Shown here: positions 7,886-16,348 of the stretch, in pieces | How the letters are laid out: each line of letters starts with the position of its first letter | Position numbering within the stretch: the first letter of the stretch is position 1 | Assembly (NCBI RefSeq): GCF_003265345.1 | Contig: NZ_QFWW01000038.1 | Coordinates: forward strand, 1 to 64,000 | From: Lentzea terrae | GTDB lineage: Bacteria > Actinomycetota > Actinomycetes > Mycobacteriales > Pseudonocardiaceae | DNA: 64,000 bases | Direction: 5' to 3' | Translations under genes and position numbers: made by a program | Notes under the pieces: model-generated | Databases searched by the model: none | What the model was told of the DNA's origin: nothing | The model's input: the letters and a program-made list of their open reading frames with translations, nothing else

Positions 7886-8250
7886 CCGCTCCCAAGATCG
7901 TCGTCGACATCGACAACGGTGTTGCGCCGTGGCGTCAGGTCCGCGACCAACTGGTCAGGTTGATCAGCGGTGGGGTGCTGCCCGTCGGAGCGCGGTTGCC
8001 GACCATCCGGCAGCTCGCCGCCGACCTCGGGCTCGCCGCAGGCACGGTCGCGCGGGCGTACCGGGAGCTGGAGACCGAGGGCGTGCTCACGACAGGACGA
8101 AGGCAGGGCACCGTGGTGGCTGCCCTGCCTTCGCATGCACCGGACCCGCTCTCCGCCGCCGCGGCGGAGTTCGTCGCCGTCGCTCGGTCACTCGGCGCCA
8201 GCGAGGGGGAGGCGCTGGACGCCGTGCGTGCCCACTACGTGGCTGAGTAA
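7882..8250 (+). CDS. GntR-family regulator, YtrA type
   Basis: The 122-residue protein starts at GTG 7882, overlapping the previous stop. It has a GntR winged helix (residues about 10-75: VAPWRQVRDQL, GARLPTIRQLAADLGLA, GTVARAYRELE) and only a short C-terminal helical tail. This small form is the YtrA subfamily, which commonly represses adjacent membrane-transport genes. It is translationally coupled to the upstream membrane protein. The 3' end overlaps the convergent gene by 16 nt. Confidence 0.88.
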   Translation: MTAPKIVVDIDNGVAPWRQVRDQLVRLISGGVLPVGARLPTIRQLAADLGLAAGTVARAYRELETEGVLTTGRRQGTVVAALPSHAPDPLSAAAAEFVAVARSLGASEGEALDAVRAHYVAE

Positions 8251-8684
8251 GGCGACTCGATCTTGGGTGCGGGTCGCGGTTCGCTCACGTGGGAGTGGCG
8301 TTCCTCCTGCCGCTCCTCGTAGATGCGGTGTTCCTCGGCCATCTGGTCCGCGAGCTGCTGCTGCATCTGGCGATCCCGAATCCTGGCCAGGATCGCCATG
8401 GTGACGCCGTGAGCCAATGCCAGCAGCAACAGCACCACGCCCAGCTTCACGACCACGTTCTTGACCGGGTCACCGGTGTTGATGTCGATGACCGACACCA
8501 GCGCCAGCAGTCCGAGCACGACGAGGTGGAACAGCACCGCCGTCAGCTTCATCATGCCGCCGGCCTGTTCGTCGTCGTACGCCGCGCGCCTCAAGTACCC
8601 CTTGCCGCTGTGGTAGATCAGCTGGCCGTCAACGACGACCAGGACGATCCCCAGCACTAGGAACGTCACGTAGCTGTCACCCAT
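8235..8684 (-). CDS. Small membrane protein with charged C-terminal tail
   Basis: A 149-residue protein with three or four hydrophobic segments (roughly 5-22, 45-62, 75-98) and a long cytosolic tail rich in Gln, Glu and Arg (RDRQMQQQLADQMAEEHRIY) that may form a coiled coil. The name of the family is not known to me. It lies back to back with the dynamin operon and overlaps the GntR gene tail to tail by 16 nt. No function is proposed. Confidence 0.7.
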   Translation of the reverse strand: MGDSYVTFLVLGIVLVVVDGQLIYHSGKGYLRRAAYDDEQAGGMMKLTAVLFHLVVLGLLALVSVIDINTGDPVKNVVVKLGVVLLLLALAHGVTMAILARIRDRQMQQQLADQMAEEHRIYEERQEERHSHVSEPRPAPKIESPYSAT

Positions 8685-8720
8685 GAGCTGTGGCTACCCG
8701 CGCACGCACGCGTACAAACC

Positions 8721-10241
8721 GTGGCACGATCAGTGCCCGTGACGGCGTTGCAAGGACAACAACTGGCCGGACCGCTGTGCGCGGCGGTGGCCAATTTGTG
8801 TGTTGCCCTGCAACCTCAGGTCTCCCAGCAGACCGCCGCCGGCTTCCAGGAAGTGTTGCGCCGCCTGCACGCGCCGCTGCAGGTCGCGGTGGCCGGGCGG
8901 ATCAAGTCCGGTAAGTCGACGCTGGTCAACGCGTTGATCGGACGGCGGGTCGCGCCCACCGACGTCGGCGAGTGCACACGGCTCGTGACGCGCTATCAGT
9001 ACGGAACGGTCGACCGCATCGAAGTGGTGTTGCGGGACGGACGACGGCAGGTGCTGCCGTTCGACGCCAACGGCATGATCCCCGCTTCGCTTGGCGTGGA
9101 AGGCGTTTCGCACATCGAGGCGTACCTGACGAACGCCGTGCTGCGCGACTTCACCGTCATCGACACCCCAGGGCTCGGGTCGCTGGACGCGGCTTCCGTC
9201 GCCCGCACCGAGGAACTGCTGGATCCGGTGTCCCGCAACGCAGTCGCGGGTGCCGAGGCAGTGCTCTACGTCGTGACGCAGGGCGTGCGCGCGGACGACC
9301 ACTCGACGATCGCGGCCTTCACCGCCGCCACCGCTTCTCGTGAGGCCGGACCGGTCAACGCCATCGCCGCGTTGAACAAGGTCGACGCCGTGGCACCGGA
9401 AACCGTCGAAGGCTCGGACGGTGACGTCTGGCGAGCCGCGGAGATCCTGGCCGGGAAGCAGGCCGAGCTGCTGAAGCCGCGGGTGGCGGACGTGCTGCCG
9501 GTGATCAGCCTGCTCGCCGAGTCCGCGGAGACCGGTGAGTTCACCTCCGCCGACGCGGAGGCGTTGCGGCAGCTGGCCGCACTCGACGCGGACACCCGCA
9601 CGATGATGCTGATGTCCGGCGACCTCTTCACGTCGTGGGACTGCGAGGTCGCGGCGGGCGTGCGGTCCCGGCTGCTGGAGAAGCTGGACCTGTACGGCAT
9701 CGGTCGCGCCCTGGCTGCGCTCGACGCCGAACCCGGCCTGACCGCGGGCGCGTTGCGGCGGGTGCTGTTCGACGCCTCCGGGTTCGCTGCCGTTCGCGGG
9801 CGGCTCGACGCGGTGTTCCGGGCCCGTGCCGACGGCATCAAGGCGGCGGCCGCGCTGGCGTCCGTCACGTCGCTGGCCTCGGGCGATCCCGGCGAACGGC
9901 AGCGCGTGCACGACGCGATCGAGGTGCTGCTGGCCCGGCCGGAGGCACACCAGCTGCGGCTGCTGGAGGCGTTGACCCTGGTGTCGTCCGGTGCGGTGAC
10001 GCTGGCACCGGACCTCACGGAGGAGGTGCTGCGCGTCGGCAGCACCCCGGACGTGCCAGGGCAGCTGGGGCTGACCGGCCGGCCGTTGCCGGAACTGGTC
10101 GCGTACGCGCTGGAACGTGCTGGTTGGTGGCGTTCGTTCGCCTCGTTCGGCGCGACTCCGGCACAGGCTCGAGTGGCGCACGTCGTCCACCGGGCGTATT
10201 TCCTCATTTGGCAGCAACTACGTGCTGGGGGGCACCGATGA
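8721..10241 (+). CDS. Dynamin-like GTPase
   Basis: The 506-residue protein has a dynamin-type GTPase domain: G1 GRIKSGKS (59-66), a G2 threonine region, G3 DTPGLGS near 145-151 and G4 NKVD. A helical region follows, as in bacterial dynamins. Length is near that of mycobacterial IniC. The GTG at 8721 is taken, but GTG 8733 and 8739 are possible since no ribosome site decides. The stop overlaps the GrpE-like start (ATGA). Bacterial dynamins usually pair and remodel membrane; the neighbouring second GTPase is the likely partner. Confidence 0.85.
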   Translation: MARSVPVTALQGQQLAGPLCAAVANLCVALQPQVSQQTAAGFQEVLRRLHAPLQVAVAGRIKSGKSTLVNALIGRRVAPTDVGECTRLVTRYQYGTVDRIEVVLRDGRRQVLPFDANGMIPASLGVEGVSHIEAYLTNAVLRDFTVIDTPGLGSLDAASVARTEELLDPVSRNAVAGAEAVLYVVTQGVRADDHSTIAAFTAATASREAGPVNAIAALNKVDAVAPETVEGSDGDVWRAAEILAGKQAELLKPRVADVLPVISLLAESAETGEFTSADAEALRQLAALDADTRTMMLMSGDLFTSWDCEVAAGVRSRLLEKLDLYGIGRALAALDAEPGLTAGALRRVLFDASGFAAVRGRLDAVFRARADGIKAAAALASVTSLASGDPGERQRVHDAIEVLLARPEAHQLRLLEALTLVSSGAVTLAPDLTEEVLRVGSTPDVPGQLGLTGRPLPELVAYALERAGWWRSFASFGATPAQARVAHVVHRAYFLIWQQLRAGGHR

Positions 10242-10603
10242 GCGTGAGTGGAACCGATCCGACCGCCGTGGCGTCGGACGACGGTGTGGAGACCATTGCC
10301 GACGAGCTGCTCGACCAGGCGCTGGCCGAACGCCGCGCGCTGGTCCAGCTGTGCCTGTACGCGCTGGACCGCGCCAGTGCGGGTGTGGTCGAGCGCATCG
10401 AGGAAGGCCTGTCGACCATAGGGGTCGTGTCCGTCCGCGCCGACGGTGAACGGTTCGACCCGTCGCGGCACGAGGCAGGTGGCACGGTGCCCACGGATGA
10501 TCTGTCGTTGCAGGGCCTGGTCGCCGAGACCGAGGTGCCCGGCTTCTGCGACCGCGGCCGCGTGCTGCGGGCCCCGATCGTGACGGTCTACACGGCCCGA
10601 TGA
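10238..10603 (+). CDS. GrpE-like protein (nucleotide-exchange-factor fold)
   Basis: The 121-residue protein ends with a stretch very like the GrpE C-terminal beta domain: ERFDPSRHEAGGT, then TDDLSLQGLVAETEVPGF, then RVLRAPIVTVY. In GrpE the corresponding FDPxxHEA and RVLRPAxVxV segments bind DnaK. The N-terminal helix is short, so the long GrpE dimer stalk is largely missing. It is overlapped by 4 nt on both sides by dynamin genes. In actinomycetes similar proteins sit beside Hsp70-like genes, but none is adjacent here. Its partner is therefore unclear. Confidence 0.75.
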   Translation: MSVSGTDPTAVASDDGVETIADELLDQALAERRALVQLCLYALDRASAGVVERIEEGLSTIGVVSVRADGERFDPSRHEAGGTVPTDDLSLQGLVAETEVPGFCDRGRVLRAPIVTVYTAR

Positions 10604-12420
10604 GCAACCTCTCGCAGACCGTCCGCCAGACGCGCGAACGCCTCACCTCTCTCGTGCGCGAGCTCGACCCGTCGATGGCTGACTGGGTGGTGCGCCGGAC
10701 GGCTCCGGAAGTCTCGTCCGTGGTCATCGTCGGCGAGACCAACCGCGGCAAGTCCTCGCTGGTCAACGCCCTGCTGGCCACGCCAGGCCTGTCGCCGGTC
10801 GACGCCGACGTGGCCACCTCGACCTACCTGGTGTTCCAGCACGGCGCTGACTGGGCGGCCCGCGCCTGCTACCCCGGCCTGCTCGCCCCGGTGACGTTCC
10901 CGCTGCCCGCCCTGATCAACTGGGTCTCCGCGGCCCACGAGCTGCCCGACGGCGAGCTCCCGCCGCGCTACGTCGAGGTCGACGCCCCGATCCCGTTGCT
11001 GGAACGCATGTCCGTTGTGGACACTCCGGGCGTCGGCGGCCTGGAGTCGGTGCACGGCGAACTGGCCCTCGAAGCCGTCACCTCGGCCACCGCCCTGGTC
11101 TTCGTCGTGGACGCCTCGTCCCCCTTCACACGCGGCGAGCTGGACTTCCTCAAGCGCGTCGGCGACCGCGTGGAAACGGTCGTCTTCGCCTTGACCAAGA
11201 CCGACCAGTACCGCGGCTGGCGCCAGGTCCTCGACGCCGATCGCGCCCTGCTGGCCGAGCACGCTCCGCGCTTCGCCGACGCCGTCTTCCACCCCGTGTC
11301 GTCGCGCATGTTCGAGATGGCGGCGCAGGCCCCGAACCCGGACGCCGCCGCCATGCTCCGCGAGCGTTCCGGCGTCGCCGCGCTGCAGACCTTCCTGCAG
11401 GAACTGGTGGCCGGTCGCGCCGGCATGCTGGCCGAGGCGAACGCCCTGCGCGCCCTCTCGACCGTGCTGGACGAGCTGGTCGTGCGGCTGGAACACGAAA
11501 AGCGCGCTCTGTCCGTGGGCGAGGACGAGGCTGCTGTCCTGCGCGCCCGGCGCGAGGAACTGCAGACCGAACGCCGTTCCTCGACCAGAGGCTGGCAGGT
11601 CCGCCTCCGCGGCGAGATCCAGCGCGCCCGCGTCGAGAACTCCCACGAGATCTCCCGCCAGATGCGCGACCTGCAGACCTGGTACCGCCAGGCCATCGAC
11701 TCGGCCGACCGCACCGCGCTGGCGTCGTTGCCGCAGCAGGTCGACACCGCTCTGCAGGTCGTCTCCGGCCGCATCTCCACGGCCCTGTCGGTGCGCCTGG
11801 CCCAGGTCACCGACGCCGTCCTCGCGACCATGTTCAGCGCCGAGGAGCTGACCCTGATCCGCGGCCAGTTCGCGCGCGGCGAGCAACCACCGGTCGTGCT
11901 GCGCCCCAAGGAGAAGCGCCCACCGACCGCCGAGGACAAGCTGCTGGTCTTCATGGGCGTCTCCGGCGGCCTCGGCGCGGGCAAGCTGGCCGTCATGCCG
12001 CTGGCCGGCCTCGGCATCGCCGTGCTGAACCCGATCGTCCTGCCGGTGACCATCGCGCTGGGCCTCGGCGCCGGCTGGTGGATGGCCCGCACCCGCACCC
12101 ACACCGCCGAGAAGCAGCACGTCAAGCAGTGGCTCTCGGACGCCATCGCCGACGCGCGCTCCACCGTGGACCAGCTGGCCGCCGAGCAGCTGATCGAGGC
12201 GGAACAAGCCCTGTCGCTGGCGTTGGACGAGGCACTGGCCAAGCGGATCGAGGCCATCGAGGCCGAACTGCGCGAGGTCGACCGGGCGTTGCGGATGGAG
12301 GCCGGCGAACGGGGCCGCGAGCTGCAGTCGGTGACCAGGCAGCTGGCAGAGGTGGAGTCGGGCCGCGCCAAAGCCGAGGAACTGCTCGGCCGCATTCGGT
12401 CGGTTCGCGACCGGGCCTGA
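10600..12420 (+). CDS. Dynamin-like GTPase with membrane hairpin
   Basis: The 606-residue protein has G1 GETNRGKSS (45-53), G3 DTPGVGG near 143-149 and G4 TKTD. A long helical region with a basic stretch follows, then a hydrophobic double segment (about 455-500, including GLGIAVLNPIVLPVTIALGL) that can insert in the membrane, and a C-terminal coiled coil (about 520-600). Size and hydrophobic hairpin resemble mycobacterial IniA. Start ATG 10600 overlaps the GrpE-like stop. It probably forms a hetero-oligomer with the 506-residue GTPase. Confidence 0.85.
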   Translation: MSNLSQTVRQTRERLTSLVRELDPSMADWVVRRTAPEVSSVVIVGETNRGKSSLVNALLATPGLSPVDADVATSTYLVFQHGADWAARACYPGLLAPVTFPLPALINWVSAAHELPDGELPPRYVEVDAPIPLLERMSVVDTPGVGGLESVHGELALEAVTSATALVFVVDASSPFTRGELDFLKRVGDRVETVVFALTKTDQYRGWRQVLDADRALLAEHAPRFADAVFHPVSSRMFEMAAQAPNPDAAAMLRERSGVAALQTFLQELVAGRAGMLAEANALRALSTVLDELVVRLEHEKRALSVGEDEAAVLRARREELQTERRSSTRGWQVRLRGEIQRARVENSHEISRQMRDLQTWYRQAIDSADRTALASLPQQVDTALQVVSGRISTALSVRLAQVTDAVLATMFSAEELTLIRGQFARGEQPPVVLRPKEKRPPTAEDKLLVFMGVSGGLGAGKLAVMPLAGLGIAVLNPIVLPVTIALGLGAGWWMARTRTHTAEKQHVKQWLSDAIADARSTVDQLAAEQLIEAEQALSLALDEALAKRIEAIEAELREVDRALRMEAGERGRELQSVTRQLAEVESGRAKAEELLGRIRSVRDRA

Positions 12421-12485
12421 AAGACCATCAACGAGCGGTGTGCACACCGGTTACGGGTCATCTGTGAGATCGTGCAAACTTAATT

Positions 12486-12552
12486 GAGCAATGCTCATTT
12501 TGGCTGTTCAGGGCACTGTTGTCAGGGCAACTTAAATTTGTGTGTCCGGACA
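12486..12552. promoter_or_regulatory. AT-rich promoter region with two short palindromes
   Basis: The 227 bases between the dynamin operon and the next gene are AT-rich for this window. They contain a palindrome GAGCA-A-TGCTC (12486-12496) and a perfect 10-mer TGTCCGGACA (12543-12552). Neither matches an operator I know. They are probable protein-binding sites in the promoter of the envelope/cupredoxin gene group that begins at 12648. Confidence 0.4.
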
Positions 12553-12647
12553 TGCACTGGTACAAAACATTTGCGGCCGATGCTAGTTCACTGTTCCGTC
12601 ATGAATTGGGAATGCCGGTTAATTCGGCACTGATTCGCTTTTGCGGT

Positions 12648-13229
12648 ATGAAGCTGCAGCGAGACCAGGTGGTGGCGGCGACCCTGGTGGGCACCGTGGT
12701 CGTCGTGCTCGGGTTCGCGTCGGGCATCGGCCGCATCCCCCAAGCGCAGAGCACGGTCAGCCAGCCGGACCACCACGCCCAGGCGCCGATCCCGTCACCG
12801 ACCGAGCAGCCGCATCAACCAGCAGCCCACGTGCCGCAACCGGTGGCGCACAACCCGGCCCCGATCCCGCACCAGCCCGCGGGGCCGCACGTGCCGGCGC
12901 CGACGCATCCGCACCCCACCACGCCTCCGGGGACGACGAAGCCGACCAAGCCGCCGACCACCCCGCCCACGACCGAGCCGTCGGAACCGTGTGACGTCGG
13001 TGCGATCACCAAACTGCTGCGCGAGCTGGGTTTGCTGGAGCTGCTCGACGACCTGCCGCTCGTGCACGAACTCCCGGAAGGCACGAAGAAGGCCGAGCGA
13101 CTGTCCCTTGTGGAGCTTCCGCTGCTCGGTGATCCCGTCAAGCTGCTCGACGACCTGCTCGGCACGACGTGCTCGCTCGTGGTGGACGAGAAGACCAACC
13201 GCGTCACGGCACTGCTGGACACGCCATGA
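12648..13229 (+). CDS. Exported or membrane-anchored Pro/His-rich protein
   Basis: The 193-residue protein starts at ATG 12648 with a single hydrophobic segment (residues 9-28) that serves as signal anchor. A low-complexity Pro/His/Thr linker (about 35-115) follows, then a compact C-terminal domain with two Cys (CDVGAITKLLRELGLLELLD and TTCSLVV), perhaps disulfide-linked. The His-rich linker (HAQAP, PHQPAAH, THPHP) could hold metal, in line with the copper genes downstream, but this is inference. The stop overlaps the CopD start by 4 nt. No known family was recognised. Confidence 0.65.
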   Translation: MKLQRDQVVAATLVGTVVVVLGFASGIGRIPQAQSTVSQPDHHAQAPIPSPTEQPHQPAAHVPQPVAHNPAPIPHQPAGPHVPAPTHPHPTTPPGTTKPTKPPTTPPTTEPSEPCDVGAITKLLRELGLLELLDDLPLVHELPEGTKKAERLSLVELPLLGDPVKLLDDLLGTTCSLVVDEKTNRVTALLDTP

Positions 13230-14110
13230 CCGAGGCGGCGAAGTCGTGGTTCCTGTTCGCCAGGTCGTTCGACTACGTCGGCACGACACTCTTCGTCGGC
13301 GGCATGGCGTTCATCGCGTTGTTGTGGCCCGACGGCGCGGACACCGCACGGGCCAGGCGGTTGATCGCGTTCGGCTGGCTGTGCGGCTTCGTCGGCACTG
13401 TCGCGAGCCTCGCCTTCAACGCCGCCTGGGTCGCGGGACGGCCGCCGTCCGCCGCGTTCGGCTGGTCCGTGCTGGTGCCGCTGTTCGACGCCCCGTTCGG
13501 CCGGGTGTGGTTCGCCCGCACGATGTTGTGGCTGCTCGCACTGGTCGTGCTCGCCGACCTGGCCCGGCGCGGGGCACGGGCCGCGAGGTCGTGGTCGTGG
13601 CGGGTCGGCGCGGGTGCGGTCGCGCTCGGGGTGTTGCGCACCAACGGGATGACGGGTCACGCCCTCGACCTGCCCGGCTGGGGTCAGGCGGTCGTGTTCG
13701 TGCACCTGCTCGTGGTCTGCGTGTGGGTCGGCGGGTTGATGGTGCTCCTGCTCGCCGTGTTGCCGGCCCGCGACCGGGACGTCCTCATCGCCGTGCTGCC
13801 GCGCTACTCGCGCCTCGCCGTGGTCTCCGTCGCGGTGCTCACGGTGGCGGGCGCCGTGCTCGCGTGGCGGCTGGTCGGCTCGCTGAACTCGTTGCTGCAC
13901 ACCGGCTACGGCCAGCTCCTGCTGATCAAGCTCGCGCTCTTCGCCGTGCTGCTGCTCCTCGGACTCGCGAGCAAGACCTGGGTGGACCGGCGGCTGAGCG
14001 TCGCCCCGACCACCCGCGCGCTCGCGCTGTCGGTCACCGCCGAGGCGGTTCTCGCCGTCGTCGTGCTGGGCGTGGCCGCCTTCCTCGTCACGACCGGACC
14101 CGGTCGCTGA
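13226..14110 (+). CDS. CopD-like copper resistance membrane protein
   Basis: The 294-residue integral membrane protein has about eight hydrophobic helices and the CopD-domain pattern: HALDLPGWGQAVVFVHLLVVCVW (shown in part), GYGQLLLIKLALFAVLL and conserved His/Trp in the middle helices. CopD proteins take part in copper handling across the inner membrane. ATG 13226 overlaps the upstream stop. The next two genes encode cupredoxins with intact copper ligands, which supports a role in copper loading of secreted proteins. No fused CopC domain is present. Confidence 0.82.
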   Translation: MTEAAKSWFLFARSFDYVGTTLFVGGMAFIALLWPDGADTARARRLIAFGWLCGFVGTVASLAFNAAWVAGRPPSAAFGWSVLVPLFDAPFGRVWFARTMLWLLALVVLADLARRGARAARSWSWRVGAGAVALGVLRTNGMTGHALDLPGWGQAVVFVHLLVVCVWVGGLMVLLLAVLPARDRDVLIAVLPRYSRLAVVSVAVLTVAGAVLAWRLVGSLNSLLHTGYGQLLLIKLALFAVLLLLGLASKTWVDRRLSVAPTTRALALSVTAEAVLAVVVLGVAAFLVTTGPGR

Positions 14111-14135
14111 CCCCGCAGAAGAAGGGAAGTCCACT

Positions 14136-15002
14136 GTGGACAAAGGAAACCGGTTCGCCGTGCTGGTCGCGGCACTCGGCATAGCCGGAACCGCGCTGTG
14201 TCTGAGCCTGGTCGGTCCGGGGCAGGCGGCTCCGGTCGGCGTCGATCTCGCCGCACAGCAGGGCGAGGCCGCGCCGGCGGCCCAGTCTTCGACCTCCGTC
14301 GAGATCATGGGCTACGCGTTCCAGCCGGCCACGTTGACGATCAACGCGGGCGACACCGTCGTGTGGACGAACCACGACACCGCACCGCACAACGTGGTCG
14401 TCACCAACGGGCCGGAGAAGTTCACCTCGCCCACGCTCCAGCAGGGGCAGACCTTCAGCTACACCTTCACCAAGGCGGGCACGTACTCGTACTACTGCTC
14501 GATCCACCCGGACATGAAGGCGTCGGTCACGGTCAACGGCAGCACGACCCCTCCCACGACCACGCCACCGACCACCACCCCGCCCACCACGACGACCCCG
14601 CCGACCGGCCATCCGACCACGCATCCCAGCCCGACGACGACCACACCGCCGAGCGGAACCCCCAGCTGCGTCAAGAAGGAAACGCTCGCGCCGTTCATCG
14701 CGCACCTGAAGGCGGCGCACCTGGAGACGTCGCCGTTGCAGCAGGCGCAGGACGCGTTGGCGTTCGACAACTACATCAAGGCGCACACCGTGCTGCTGGA
14801 ACAGATGCTCGACCCGGCTCTCAACTCGTCGCTCGACCGTGACGTGCTGGCGCCGTTCATCGCGCACCTGAAGGCGGCACACCTGGAGACGTCGCCGTTG
14901 CAGCAAGTGCAGGACGCGTTGGCGTTCGACAACTACATCAAGGCCCACACCGTCCTGCTCGAGCAGATGCTCGACCCGGCGTTCAACCAGGCGATCTGCT
15001 GA
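14136..15002 (+). CDS. Secreted cupredoxin with duplicated C-terminal repeat
   Basis: The 288-residue protein starts at GTG 14136 after GAAGGGAAG. It has a signal peptide ending near residue 32, a plastocyanin-like domain (about 48-130) with type-1 copper ligands His in APHN, and Cys, His and Met in CSIHPDM. A Thr/Pro linker (133-178) follows, then two nearly identical 45-residue units (LAPFIAHLKAAHLETSPLQQ...). The repeats are also almost identical in DNA. The protein probably carries an electron or copper outside the cell, with the repeats used for binding to the envelope. Confidence 0.82.
   Translation: MDKGNRFAVLVAALGIAGTALCLSLVGPGQAAPVGVDLAAQQGEAAPAAQSSTSVEIMGYAFQPATLTINAGDTVVWTNHDTAPHNVVVTNGPEKFTSPTLQQGQTFSYTFTKAGTYSYYCSIHPDMKASVTVNGSTTPPTTTPPTTTPPTTTTPPTGHPTTHPSPTTTTPPSGTPSCVKKETLAPFIAHLKAAHLETSPLQQAQDALAFDNYIKAHTVLLEQMLDPALNSSLDRDVLAPFIAHLKAAHLETSPLQQVQDALAFDNYIKAHTVLLEQMLDPAFNQAIC
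14685..14981 (+). repeat. Two 135-bp direct repeats inside the cupredoxin gene
   Basis: Copies at 14685-14819 and 14847-14981, offset 162 bp, differ at only a few bases and encode the same 45-residue helical unit. The near identity at third codon positions indicates a recent duplication or ongoing gene conversion. Copy number could vary by slippage or recombination. Confidence 0.85.
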
Positions 15003-15607
15003 TGAAACGCGGCCTGGCCGGCGTTGTCCTGGCCGCGTTCGCCGTGCTGACCAGCGCTGGATTCTTCGGCGCCTTCAGCACGGCGGCCGCCGCCACGACG
15101 CACCAGATCCCGATCGCGCGCTACGCCTACGTGCCGGCCACCATGACCGTGCGGGTGGGCGACGTCGTCACGTGGACGAACCAGGACGAGGCGTCGCACG
15201 ACGTCGCGGGCGGCACCTTCCGCTCGCCGATGCTGGCCCAGGGCCAGTCGTGGAGCTTCACGTTCACCCAACCGGGCACATTCGACTACATCTGCTCAGT
15301 GCACCCGGACATGCGGGCGCAGATCGTCGTCCTCGCCCAGGAGACGACCGCCGCTCCACCCCCACCAGTGCCGCAACCCGTCGTCCAGCAACCCGCTCCG
15401 ACCACCCGAGCAGCAGCACCGGTGACCACGACCGCGACTACGAGCACCACCGCTGCGGCCGTCGCGGCACCACCGCCGGCGTCACCCGGTCTGCCCCCGA
15501 TGCTGCTCCTCGCCGGGCTGGTGGCCGCGGTCACCACGCTGTGCCTGCTGATGATCGGCTCCCGTCCTGAGCGCAGGGAGGTTGGCGAGGGAACCGAACC
15601 GGCATAA
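15002..15607 (+). CDS. Membrane-anchored cupredoxin
   Basis: The 201-residue protein has a signal peptide (residues 1-30), a plastocyanin-like domain with copper ligands His (ASHDV) and Cys, His, Met (CSVHPDM), a Pro/Ala/Thr linker (about 118-165) and a C-terminal membrane helix (about 168-187) followed by RPERRE. It is thus displayed on the outer face of the membrane. ATG 15002 shares a base with the previous stop. It is a shorter relative of the preceding cupredoxin without the repeats; the pair could pass copper or electrons in sequence. Confidence 0.82.
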   Translation: MKRGLAGVVLAAFAVLTSAGFFGAFSTAAAATTHQIPIARYAYVPATMTVRVGDVVTWTNQDEASHDVAGGTFRSPMLAQGQSWSFTFTQPGTFDYICSVHPDMRAQIVVLAQETTAAPPPPVPQPVVQQPAPTTRAAAPVTTTATTSTTAAAVAAPPPASPGLPPMLLLAGLVAAVTTLCLLMIGSRPERREVGEGTEPA

Positions 15608-15649
15608 CGTGGGTCATACCGGTACATGAGCAGTAGGAGGTGTGTCCCG

Positions 15650-16336
15650 GTGTACATCGACGAGAACGGTGCGGCCGACGCCGAGCTGAAGGTGACCGTC
15701 GAGGACGAGGAGTACACCGCCGACGTCACCTTCGACCTCGACCAGGACGGCACGAACGACTCCGCCGTCGTCGAGACCGATGACGGTGGCCACCTCGCGT
15801 TCACCGACACGAACGGCGACGGCGACGCGGATCTGATGAGCACGTTCGACAAGGACGGCAATCTCCTCAGCCAGGCGCGGTTCGAGGAGAATTCCGGCGA
15901 GTGGGTTGCCGTCGACCCGAACGACTCAACGCAACAAAAGACGAATTCCGCGCCTGAGCAGACCATTGTCGTGGACACCGACGAAGGCGAGCGAAAGGTC
16001 GGCCAGGCGACCGAGGACACCGACAGCGACGGCAGGGCCGACACCGCCGTGGTGCGGGACGACGACGGGGACACCTGGCTGTTCACCGACAAGAACGGCG
16101 ACGGACGGGCCGACGTGGCGACCGAGATCACCCGATCGGGCGAGGTCACGATGTCGGAACACCGAGGTGACGACTGGGTTGAGGTCGAGCACGGGCACAT
16201 CGAGGCCGACGGCCGGTACGTGACCGACTCCAAGAGCGGCATTTTGGACGAGTCGGACGACTGGTTCGAGGAAGAACGGTTCGAGGGAGTCGTCCGAATC
16301 GATTCCACCACCGGGCAGTGGATCAGCCCGAACTGA
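15650..16336 (+). CDS. Acidic Asp-rich repeat protein, possibly calcium-binding
   Basis: The 228-residue protein is strongly acidic. It holds several Asp-rich loops (DLDQDGTND, DTNGDGDAD, DTDSDGRAD, DKNGDGRAD) like EF-hand, dockerin or FG-GAP calcium loops, arranged as two similar halves. I chose GTG 15650 because AGGAGG at 15635-15640 is ideally spaced; ATG 15626 lies upstream of it. There is no signal peptide, so it is apparently cytosolic, which is odd for such loops. It ends just before a strong terminator. No enzymatic domain is seen. Confidence 0.7.
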   Translation: MYIDENGAADAELKVTVEDEEYTADVTFDLDQDGTNDSAVVETDDGGHLAFTDTNGDGDADLMSTFDKDGNLLSQARFEENSGEWVAVDPNDSTQQKTNSAPEQTIVVDTDEGERKVGQATEDTDSDGRADTAVVRDDDGDTWLFTDKNGDGRADVATEITRSGEVTMSEHRGDDWVEVEHGHIEADGRYVTDSKSGILDESDDWFEEERFEGVVRIDSTTGQWISPN

Positions 16337-16348
16337 AGCGCAGGTCAC

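Noticed and set aside
14548..14650. Array of short repeats that could suggest CRISPR
   Set aside because: These are ACC/CCG codon runs of a Thr/Pro linker, without spacers of constant length.
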